Below, piece by piece: positions 1 to 8,406 of a stretch of 64,000 nt of DNA (its first letter is position 1; every line of letters starts with the position of its first letter). The notes beneath the pieces are model-generated. The model made no database searches, had not been told where the DNA came from, and saw only the letters and a list, made by a program, of their open reading frames with translations. The stretch is taken from positions 2,837,606 through 2,901,605 of the forward strand of contig NW_006917096.1 of the NCBI RefSeq assembly GCF_000516985.1, read 5' to 3'. The DNA is from Pestalotiopsis fici W106-1. Lineage: Eukaryota > Ascomycota > Sordariomycetes > Amphisphaeriales > Sporocadaceae. Made by a program: the position numbers and the translations under genes.

Positions 1-713
1 TTGAGCTCAACTGTGCCTCCTTCTAGTAATGGCGTCTCGAGTGGATTGTAAAAAAGCGATTTTGTCTGTTTAGATAGCTGCCAATGAAGAAAAAGTTAGA
101 ACACACTTCCAAGTTGATTTTGAAAGAAAGAAAAAGATTCCTCGCGATCCGAATATTCGTCGTCTTGCTTCTCTAGATGACATTCTACTTGGCTGGAGAT
201 GACTTGAAAGCGTACAACCGGCCAAAAACTCCCTAAAAAGGCGAAGCTGAACATGCCGAGAAATCATGAATAACGATGACGATGGTCGTGAGTTGAAAAG
301 TATCTGTGGAACTTCAATTACGATACGATCAGTTAGATATCACACTTGCCTTTTTGTTTCTCTTTTTCCTTTTCCCTCCACTGTTATCAGTCACCACATA
401 TCGTCACCAAGTTCAGTGTAATCATTCCAAATTGGCGAACAAGATCTCATTGTTCATTTTCTGTATCCGTATCTGTATCTGCATCTCAAAAGCATCCTGC
501 CTCGCTGCGCTTCCCTGTCAATCTGTGATGCTCATCGGTGATGCATCGGGTATCGCTATAGTGAAGGAAGAAGAAGAAGAAAAAAACCCTGGAACTTTTC
601 TTCAGTTTCCTAGAAACCATTCCTAGAAACCATTCCTAGAAACCATTCCTGAAAATGCCAGCCTCTTTGTGAAACCATTCCTTGCTCTCTTGTTCAGATT
701 GAGAGAAGGTTGC
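1..713. other. 3' flank of the F-box-like gene, no gene seen
   Basis: No convincing coding region. The longest open frames are short and of unnatural composition. The stretch holds a 13-bp tandem repeat (listed separately) and A/T-rich runs, consistent with the 3' flank of the minus-strand gene that ends at 714. Confidence 0.6.
608..650. repeat. 13-bp tandem repeat, 3.3 copies
   Basis: The unit TCCTAGAAACCAT is repeated exactly three times, followed by a four-base partial unit. A degenerate copy (GAAACCATTCCTT) lies about 20 bp further on, just outside the stop codon of the minus-strand F-box-like gene. Function unknown; replication slippage would explain it. Confidence 0.85.
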
Positions 714-2276
714 TTATATCTCGGGCTGGCCAGTTGCCCGCATCATGGTATTATATTCGGCAACCGTGCACGACATATTGCTGGCATTTGCGTTCTCGCT
801 CTCCCAGTCCTTCATGCACAAAAACAGCCTGACCATGCCTTGCATGGCTGGGGTTCTACTCGACAAGACATGAGTTAGTAAACACTTGAGAAAGGGAAGA
901 CAAAGTTTTGTCGTGAGGAGAAGATTAGAAGAAGGGGTAAAATTTGAGTGAAGTGAATTCAGACTTGAGAGGAGGGGGAAGGAATAGTTTCGAAATACTG
1001 ACCTGTGACGCATATCGCGGATAAAGGCAGCGCGAGTCTGCATCTGAAAGCCTTGCTGTTGGGACATGACATTGAGACAGTCCCAGAAAATCTCTCGGGT
1101 GACCCTGAGGTGCTCGCGAATCATGACGGACTTGTCCTGCTGCCAGACCATCTCGGCATTGTCGTGCTCAAATTGAATGTTGTTGGCGAACTCATGGGGG
1201 AGCATGGGGATAGGCCATGCAGATCGGAGAGGTGATAGGGTATTAATGAATAGGGTCCATAGCTGTCGGTCGCCAATGGGTAGGAAGAACTCCATACCTA
1301 CACGACGGTATGGCTGCCGAGTACGGCTGAGGAGATCGACACGAGTCTGTCTGAACGTCTTCAGGGGCATGCGAATGTAATTACGCAAGGGACCATTGAC
1401 TATAATATTCAACATTAGTAACAGCTTTTATCATGGTAGCAGTAGATACTACTTACCAAATGCCTCGAATGCCTGAACGTTGAGGCTGATCTCAACAATC
1501 GGCTTGTTGTGAATGGGTTGAATGATGACATTCAAAGTCTGCAGTTGCTCAAAGGTTGTGCCAGCCAGCATAACCTCAGCAAGGAGACCAGAGTCTTCAG
1601 GGTCTCTAGGCACAAGTGCCTCTTCATAGACCATGACGGTCTTTGCGGCCCGCAAAATCGTCTTGGTGTTATCTGGGTATGTGTCGGGAGCTCTGTCGGT
1701 AAGGAAGACAACATCTCCAGACGGGTAAACGACAGTTGTCACGGCTCCAAAAGCATTGCTGTTGCCACCGGGAATAGCAGACTGGACTTGTGCCACGACG
1801 AGGTGGCGAATCGTCTCAGCACGCCACTGCTTGCTAACAGCGGCCGAGGCTGGCATGCTAGCCAGGACATTTGCTCCATTCTCGCTAACGTGCTGGACAC
1901 GGCGTCCAGCACTGACGTAATGATTGTCAACGCTCATTTCAATGATCTTGCTGCGGAGCTCGGCAGGAAGATCATTGAAAGGGAAAGTAGTGGCTACAAC
2001 ATCCTTGGCTGTCTCCTCCTCCTTGGCCAACGTGAGCCCAGTGATGGGCTCAGCGGCCTTGAAGTCGTTGCTCATGATGTATTCTTGAGCTTCTTGGCAA
2101 GTCTCAAGAACGTGACTGGTATTGGTATGGGCAGCAAGAACCTCAACGTTGGCACAGAGGTCAAGAACCGTCAGGCTCTTCGGGAGATGGGTTCGCGTGA
2201 TGGGGGGTTCCATATCGACCATTGCTCGGACCAGCGAGGACATGGTGTCCATAGACTGGACAGGGAAAGATGCCAT
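714..2276 (-). CDS. F-box-like hypothetical protein
   Basis: Three exons on the minus strand: 2276-1457, 1399-1003 and 855-714, with introns 1400-1456 and 856-1002. Splice phases fit and give a 452-residue protein. The second intron has a TACTAAC branch point. I chose the ATG at 2276 because the open frame upstream is low-complexity Pro/His/Thr-rich sequence typical of a leader. Near residue 110 there is an F-box-like segment (LPAELRSKIIEM), which in known families recruits Skp1 of SCF ubiquitin ligases. No substrate-binding repeats are recognisable in the rest, so the target is unknown. Large fungal families of such proteins are annotated only as F-box-like or hypothetical. The 147-bp second intron has a length divisible by three and no in-frame stop, so retention would not truncate the protein. 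Confidence 0.7.
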
Positions 2277-2345
2277 TATGGCTGGCACGGCAAAGTCGTG
2301 ATGGGTAGTGTGATATGTGAAGAGCGTGAATATGGGTGGGTGGGT

Positions 2346-2385
2346 GGAATGGTGGAATGGTGGAATGGTAGAATGGTAGAAGGTT
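2346..2385. repeat. 8-bp tandem repeat (GGAATGGT)
   Basis: About five copies of GGAATGGT, the last two with an A substitution, lie about 70 bp upstream of the start codon of the F-box-like gene, inside its presumed leader or promoter. On the coding strand this is a pyrimidine-rich CCATTCCA array. Confidence 0.75.
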
Positions 2386-2529
2386 GTGATGACGATGATG
2401 AGTATGTTGTCCTCGGTCAAGTCTACTGCCAGAGAGAAACAAGTAACTGGGTGGGATGTAGGAAGGAGGAAAGAGTCTAGAGGTGGGAAAAGCACCTGCT
2501 TTAATAGTTGTGGGAGAAAGGAAAAGGTG

Positions 2530-2995
2530 GGATGATTGGCAGTCTGTTTGGCTGTCAGGTGGATTTGATTCTTCTCTGTCAGTGTAAGGGGAATCTGATT
2601 ATTCTCTGCAGGTTCGATTATTCTTTGCAACGAAGATTGTCGGTAAGGGAGCCGATTATGTGCAGTTCTGGAACTTGGTGAGGGAGTCGATTATTGTTTG
2701 CAGTCTGGATTCTTGGTTGCAGATTAGATTCTTGTCGAGGGAGCTGATTCTTGTTTGCAGCTTAACCTCTGGCCAGGGGATCAGGTTCTTGTTTGTAGAA
2801 TAATTTCTCACCAGTGGGATTAATTCTTGCCAGTAAATCGAATTGTTGCAGTGTGGTTGGATTTGTTTTCGTGGTCTTGATCCTCTTCCAGAGCTTTGAA
2901 TTTGGTCTGCGGATCGGATCCTTTCCAGTAAATTCGATTTTTGTGTGCCAGTCGACAGTATAGACTGCCAGTCGAAAGTATAGGATTGCAGTAGG
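2530..2995. repeat. degenerate repeat tract built on GATTMTTGTTTGCAG
   Basis: The core GATT(A/C)TTGTTTGCAG recurs roughly ten times with substitutions, for example near 2610, 2690, 2710, 2745 and 2785. It often alternates with a GAGGGAG block, giving an irregular period of about 30-40 bp. The copies are too diverged to be recent slippage products. No open frame runs through them. Confidence 0.55.
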
Positions 2996-3479
2996 ACAGG
3001 TTTACAATGGCTTGGAGTAGATTTTCGCCCTTTGGCCCTATTTTCGTCCCAACAGGTCTGTACCTAAGATCTGTTATACTATCTCTAGGGGTGCGCAGTA
3101 ACCCTATAGACAGATATCAAAGCCTAGTTCCAATGAAAGGCTGTGCTTTGGCAAACAGCGGATGTGAAACAACCCGAAACAAACTGGGTTGATGTGCTGA
3201 CAAAGACTCAAGTAATGCGTGACAGTCTGGATTATTCCTGTGACGCAAACGTATCTGGTCTGATAAATAGAGCTCCTGCTGGTTCACGGGAATGGAACAG
3301 ACTGTCACGGGCGGAGTACTTGCTTAGGTCGTTTACAACAAACACTCTGGAAATTGCAGAGTTTTCTGGACAGCAAGGTCAGTAGCTGTGACGAGAGTTG
3401 GACGTGGCAAGTACAGATAACGTTACCGTTGCCTAATGTTCTTGAGACTCCAGTTGAGGTTCAGAATGGCAGGTACAGA

Positions 3480-3760
3480 CATCGTCGTCAAGGTTGGGCT
3501 GACTATTGGGGATAATGACGACGACGACAGAACCAAGATCCGGATGCTGGTGACGATGATGATAACAATGACCTCAGGGTGCGGATACCAGTGGCAGCTA
3601 CGAGAACGACGACTTTGGGTTGGAACATTGGTGGCAATAATGGCGACGATGAAGGTAACTTGAGGATGTGGGTGTTGGCGACGACGACGACGACGATCAT
3701 GATAGCTACCTTGAGATTTGAATATTGATGTTGGCGACGATGAGTTCAAGATTTGATGGT
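3480..3760. repeat. imperfect GACGACGA-rich repeats
   Basis: At least five blocks share the pattern TTGG followed by AAT-rich bases and a GGCGACGACGA tail (near 3494, 3580, 3617, 3665 and 3718), spaced about 37-86 bp apart. The pattern resembles an eroded minisatellite. The open frames across it are short and rich in Asp, Met or Thr in a way that reflects the repeat itself. Confidence 0.5.
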
Positions 3761-3894
3761 TGTGTGAAAGTCATTTGTTAGTGTGACTTAGGGGGACTTC
3801 ACATGAGAGTCGAGAGTGGCACAGTAGGAGTAAGCAGAATTACCTTCAACATAGCTGGGGTAGGTTGTAGATAAGTTATTGTCACAGAATCCGA

Positions 3895-4190
3895 GTGCGA
3901 TTACCCGGAGCGCAAGCCCTTTGTGATTGACACAGGATCTTTTGGTAATGACTGTATATGAATGAATGAAGCTACATGGATTGCAGCTTTGACAATGGAT
4001 AGGTTACTGGCGTGAAAGGACCACATAGGGTTACCTGGAGAGTGCGCCCTTGATGATTGATCTCTAGGTGAAGAGTGAAGATACGGCATGATTAGAGTTA
4101 CATGAAATACAGCTTTGATATTAAATCGATCGTCGGCGTAAGAGACCGAATGAGATTACCACCCAGAGCCAGGACCACTTGTGAGAAATT
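3895..4190. repeat. weak direct repeat, period about 125 bp
   Basis: Blocks beginning GATTACCCGGAG (near 3899), GGTTACCTGGAG (near 4027) and AGATTACCACCC (near 4151) share downstream words such as GATTGA, TACAGCTTTGA/TGCAGCTTTGA and GGCGTRARAG at matching offsets. Copy number is two and a half to three. This is an eye-read similarity and needs self-alignment. Confidence 0.4.
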
Positions 4191-4731
4191 AGCAACCCAC
4201 AGACGAGTATAAACAAGCTTGCCCGAACATATGATGTACTATATGGTCGGCGCCGAAATATAAAAAAAATATATCTCGCTTAAGACAGATCATATACGCC
4301 GAAGACTATGCTTGGTCCGAGCTATTCGACTTCACAGCCTGGCGTTAATAAGAGAAGCACCCAGGAATACCCAGACTTAATAATGGCTGGCTGTGTGGCT
4401 CTGCCACTTAACGAGATCCAATTGAGTTACGCCATTGCGCACGTTATGGCTCTATTCCATATATTCTGGTTATATGGTAGCCCAATCTCCATAAAAAGGG
4501 GCCATTTGAAGTCTTGAGTATTACATCAGAGTCAAGATTATAAGGATTGACGTAATGAAAGAAAGGGCAAATCATGGTCTGTTGCTTGGAGACCACATAT
4601 TGCTTAAACTATCTAATGGTTTTTTCATCAAGCTTGGGGTATACTCCTTATATCATATCGCTGTTATCATTATGCACTGCTCTTGCCTTGTACCTCACAA
4701 TCAAGTCATTTGAACAATATTGTGTCGGTTG

Positions 4732-5055
4732 TCACAGTAGTAGAAGCACGCGGAGTATGAATTGATCCAGATGGCAAAAGTCCACAGGACACGTCTCCGA
4801 GTCTGCTGGCAAGATGAAGGTGATCCGGATTGTCTTATACAAGCTATAAGCATTGCCTACTTGAAACACCACATTCTGTTGCAGGTATTGCGTGGTTATG
4901 CAGTCGTGAACAGAGTTTTGATTAGAAGTCAGTTCCGGGACCGCGACAGATACACCAGCTAATGACACTAAACTGATCCCAGAAATGCATGTAGTAAATA
5001 TTAGTATATCATTCTGATGTAAAGGGAGTGAGCCAAGTGAGCATTCAAAGGTCAT
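4732..5055 (-). CDS. weak candidate: small ORF with hydrophobic segment
   Basis: A 107-residue frame from the ATG at 5055. A hydrophobic stretch at about residues 18-40 (ISGISLVSLAGVSVAV core) ends in an Ala-Val-Pro-Glu, which resembles a signal peptide that may be internal if an upstream exon is missing. Five cysteines are present in all, two of them (Cys-Pro-Val-Asp-Phe-Cys) near the C terminus. A TATA-like box lies about 250 bp upstream on the same strand (about 5306-5312). I recognise no family. It could be a small secreted protein, a fragment, or a chance frame. Confidence 0.2.
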   Translation of the reverse strand: MTFECSLGSLPLHQNDILIFTTCISGISLVSLAGVSVAVPELTSNQNSVHDCITTQYLQQNVVFQVGNAYSLYKTIRITFILPADSETCPVDFCHLDQFILRVLLLL

Positions 5056-5305
5056 GCCATCCACTATGTACTTCTTCGGGGTGGGTAATTGTGGGGTCTG
5101 TGTGAGAGTTATGGGACTGCATAACACGGGGATCAATTATTGATACTTCTTGTCTTTGTTGAACATCATGTAGAGATTGGAGTACAACTTCCCCGCCAAT
5201 TTGGTGGGCGACGGCAGTGCGTGTGCATCTGTAGATGACTGGCCATGGTGGTATGCCTAGGTCCAAGATAATCTTGGTATTCCGAGGACGAGGCCTTGAG
5301 TGCGC

Positions 5306-5312
5306 ATTTATA
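5306..5312 (-). promoter_or_regulatory. possible TATA box
   Basis: The minus strand reads CTATAAATG here, a good TATA-like match, about 250 bp upstream of the weak candidate ORF at 5055. It is the only support for transcription of that ORF and could be chance. Confidence 0.2.
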
Positions 5313-5893
5313 GCGTTGCACCGCCATCCGCCAACCGAGGCCGGAATCTTTTTGAGGCGTGACAAGGATCTCAACAACACTGAGGTCCTGAGTGGTTCGA
5401 GTACCTGGCACCTCTAGCTTACCTAGCTACATACCTACCAACTAGCCCGCCACATGCATCTCTGTATGTGCAGGTACGTACTTTGTACATCATGTGGGCC
5501 CTCCATTTCGACTGAAAGTCTAACAAGCTGCATGTGCCGCTACGTACTAAACACATCGCCATCCAGTCCAAGAAATCAAATCCAAGCCTCAACGACGACG
5601 CATTCACTCACTTGCTACCTGCCACACCAGCAGCGATCATCTGACTTGGCCACGGATGTTGTCGTAGCCCCCCTCCTATGATGGCCTACGTTTAATCAAT
5701 TGGCATCCCTCGTTATTTCTTCGCATTCATTAATACTTCTTCCACCTGCTGCCGCATCTACACTACCTACCCGTCTACCCGTCCACGAATGCGACCATCG
5801 GTCCCGTAATCGCGATCCGACCCCAGACCAAAGTCGCGAAGAAAACACCATCAGTCTCCTACGAGACAACCTGCAGCTCTTCACCTACAAATA

Positions 5894-7024
5894 ATGTCTT
5901 CTGGAACGTACACGTCGCAGCTGAGCAAATGGCTCCTCACTTCGCCGCCCATAGAATGGGCCTTGAAGAATGCGAGAGAGCTGCTCATTGGCACCTTGCG
6001 CCAGGGTCCCATACCGCAACATGTCGCCTTTGAGATGGACGGCAACCGTCGATTTGCTCAGAACCATCATATTGAAGCTATCGAGGGCCACAACCTGGGC
6101 TTTGAAGCACTGGCTCGTGTTCTCGAGATCTGCTACAAGTGCGGCGTCAAGGTCGTGACTGTCTACGCCTTTAGTATCGAGAATTTTAATAGACCCAAGT
6201 CAGAGGTTGGAGGGCTCATGAAAATGGCCAAGATCAAGTTGGAGCAATTGTGTCAACACGGTGCTCTGCTCGATCGCTACGGAGCTTGTATCCGTGTACT
6301 GGGAGAGAGAGACTTGATCCCAGCCGACGTCTTGCCGTTTGTTGACAGAGCTGTTGAAATGACCAAGCACAACAAGAAGTCCGTGTCCTCTCCTCGATAT
6401 GCCTTGCCCCATGTTTTCTCATATCAAGCTAATCATGGCTGCAGTGCTGTTCTCAATATCTGTTTCCCTTACACATCGAGGGCTGAAATGACGGCCGCAG
6501 TAAAGGCCACCGTAGAAGAATTCTCTGCGCCGCCAAACCCACCACAGACCCCTTTCTCGGAAGCAAGAATCACACAAGCGATCAAATCGAACCAACTCAA
6601 GCATTCCGATTCTCAACCCTCGCGGGAAGGATCGCCAGACCTGAACGGCAAGTCAGATGTGGATGACTCGGTCTCGACGGATACCACCCTGAACCCTGAC
6701 TCTCCACACCACGAGACGCAAGACTCGACACACAAGCCAGCAGAGTTCAAAGATAAGGAGACCATCACGGCCGAGACGTTGAGCAGTCACATGTACACTG
6801 GCGATTGCCCACCACTTGACATTTTTGTCCGTACCAGCGGAGTGATGCGACTTAGTGACTTTATGCTGTGGCAATGCCACGAAGATACTCACATCTTTTT
6901 CTTGAAGTGTTTCTGGCCCGAGTTTGATCTGTGGCATTTTGTTCCCGTCCTGCTGGAATGGCAATGGCGGCAAAAGCAGATGGGCCGGGAAGGGCGGCTT
7001 GGTAGGCGAGTCAAGACCGAATGA
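5894..7024 (+). CDS. cis-prenyltransferase (dehydrodolichyl diphosphate synthase catalytic subunit)
   Basis: Two exons, 5894-6378 and 6445-7024, give 354 residues. The enzyme family condenses isopentenyl diphosphates in cis onto farnesyl diphosphate to make the dolichol precursor for N-glycosylation, GPI anchors and O-mannosylation, at the ER. The catalytic motif MDGNRR is at residues 48-53 with Asp49. YAFSIENFNR is at 91-100, and RTSGVMRLSDFMLWQ starts at about 291. About 90 Ser/Pro/Asp-rich residues are inserted between the ICFPYTSR region and the RTSG motif. The intron donor is GTCCGT, not a typical sequence. It is nevertheless required, because it joins the conserved text TKHNKN to AVLNICFPYTSR. 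The 66-bp intron is open in frame, so retention would add 22 residues. In yeast the partner subunit is Nus1; it is not in this window. Orthologue of yeast RER2/SRT1. Confidence 0.93.
   Translation: MSSGTYTSQLSKWLLTSPPIEWALKNARELLIGTLRQGPIPQHVAFEMDGNRRFAQNHHIEAIEGHNLGFEALARVLEICYKCGVKVVTVYAFSIENFNRPKSEVGGLMKMAKIKLEQLCQHGALLDRYGACIRVLGERDLIPADVLPFVDRAVEMTKHNKKSVSSPRYALPHVFSYQANHGCSAVLNICFPYTSRAEMTAAVKATVEEFSAPPNPPQTPFSEARITQAIKSNQLKHSDSQPSREGSPDLNGKSDVDDSVSTDTTLNPDSPHHETQDSTHKPAEFKDKETITAETLSSHMYTGDCPPLDIFVRTSGVMRLSDFMLWQCHEDTHIFFLKCFWPEFDLWHFVPVLLEWQWRQKQMGREGRLGRRVKTE
6379..6444 (+). other. intron with non-consensus donor GTCCGT
   Basis: A 66-bp intron within the cis-prenyltransferase gene. 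Donor AA/GTCCGT, branch-like GCTAATC, acceptor GCTGCAG. Splicing restores the family motif Asn-Ala-Val-Leu-Asn. Its length is divisible by three and it has no in-frame stop. Confidence 0.75.
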
Positions 7025-8406
7025 GCGATTCTGGCGAGGCCGTTCTGTCAATGACAAGTCGAGAAGAAAAGACTAAAAGGAAAAGGGGGCATCGAGTTCG
7101 TAAACTTGCACAGATGTAGAAGATACCACTCATAGAATTTGTCACATCAGGCTATGCATACATGGTCTGTGTTATTCAGCAGGCGTTCAGGAAATCTAGA
7201 CAAACAAGTTTTGATACATAACATGATTCCTCACTTGGGATTGGCTCTTCAGGAGTCGCGCGTGGCGTATAATGAACACACCTCCGACTTGAAAAAATGG
7301 CAGGCATGGTGATGAGCTACAACGTTGTGCTTGCTCATGGGAACTGCAGGCTCGAATAGTTTGATCATGAAGTCGGTGGTTTCGTAGGGGAGATCGACGT
7401 GACCAGGAAAGATCCGGCCATAGAGTTGAGGGTCGAGTCAATGGCCCCTTGGTGACAGGCAGCTCATCACATCGAATCAGTCAAGCTTTGGCATTGCCCA
7501 TATCTATCTTCTATAAAGCTGCATGGATTTGCTAGCATATCTTCGAGGCACGATCGGCGCTGTGCCTTCAACCGACTGAGTCTTGTGCCCTGGGACCTGG
7601 CTGACTATCGCATGCACACTTCATGTCTAGCTCACCCGCCCTATATTCAGGTCCGAGGCGACACAGCGACATATGCGGGTCTCAAGAAGATATCGGCGGC
7701 GGAAGTCCTTAGTCTGCGATTATCCAGTGTTTTATAACGTCATTCTGGAAAGCCTGGCTCGTTCTCGCTTCATTAGACAGTCCTGACGCTCGTTCACATC
7801 GCGCGAGTCAATCGCAACCATTTTCAGGCACAGCTTAAAATATTGATGTGCTTCGAAAAGTTGGATCGAATAAGATACATTTTCTTATAATGCTCGAGAA
7901 TAGTGTTGAAGAGTAGCAATGTTGTACAGTTTATAGTGTAGATGTGGGGATATGCGCAAGGTCACGTGATTGCCAGCCAGTCTCAGTGATTAGATATGGC
8001 GCCGAAGCTCGATCCCATGGTTGATTAGATTGAGCCGTGGGTGGGCGCTAGTCCAAACTGACCTAGAAAGAACGGGAGTTCGATAAACACCCTACGTACA
8101 ACCTTGCCCACCTGCTTTGCCTACCTACCTACTTACCTACCTTCCTGCCGACCACTGCATATTTCCCCCATGTGATTCAAATTTCACCAATTCTCGCGTT
8201 CTCGAGCATCGCAAAATGTCTTAGTATTCGGTTTCAGGAGCTAGTCGTCCATATCCTTCTCGCCTTCTACCGAAAGTATTACAGAAGCAAGACCAACAAG
8301 ACGATCGTCATACTCGGCGTACAGACCTCAACCACCCGCCTCGAAAACCACTTCTTCTCCCCTCAAACCGCCTCTTCTTGTTTCCAAACCCTCGTTTTCG
8401 GAGACG
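7025..8406. other. intergenic, promoter of the ING-type gene
   Basis: No gene seen. The stretch includes a GTCACGTGAT palindromic element (7961-7970) and a CCTACCTACC pyrimidine-rich tract at about 8110-8150 close to the next start codon, typical of fungal promoters and leaders. Confidence 0.55.
7961..7970. promoter_or_regulatory. CACGTG element (GTCACGTGAT)
   Basis: The ten bases contain the palindrome TCACGTGA flanked as in Cbf1/centromere-element-I-like bHLH sites. It lies about 440 bp upstream of the ING-type gene. The same ten bases occur in reverse complement upstream of the MutY gene (56649-56658). Function is inferred from the motif only. Confidence 0.4.

Larger units (their letters stand above)
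2277..5893. other. gene-poor region with decayed repeats
   Basis: About 3.6 kb without a confident gene. It holds an 8-bp tandem repeat near 2346-2385, a degenerate repeat tract at about 2530-2995, GAC/GAT-rich imperfect repeats at about 3480-3760, and a weaker repeat with a period near 125 bp at about 3895-4190. An A/T-rich part follows at about 4200-5000. One weak secreted-like ORF on the minus strand (4732-5055) is listed separately. The last 400 bp are probably promoter and leader of the cis-prenyltransferase gene. Confidence 0.6.

Noticed and set aside
608..650. The 13-bp repeat looks like a heat-shock element array (TTC and GAA blocks)
   Set aside because: The blocks are TTC-N3-GAA, not the two-base spacing of heat-shock elements, and it lies at the 3' end of the nearest gene.
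3007..3385. Overlapping plus-strand frames that could be a transposon protein fragment
   Set aside because: No reverse transcriptase, integrase or transposase motif, and the frames are short and interrupted.
5390..5410. GGTTCGAGTACC resembles a tRNA B box
   Set aside because: No A box or cloverleaf can be formed upstream.
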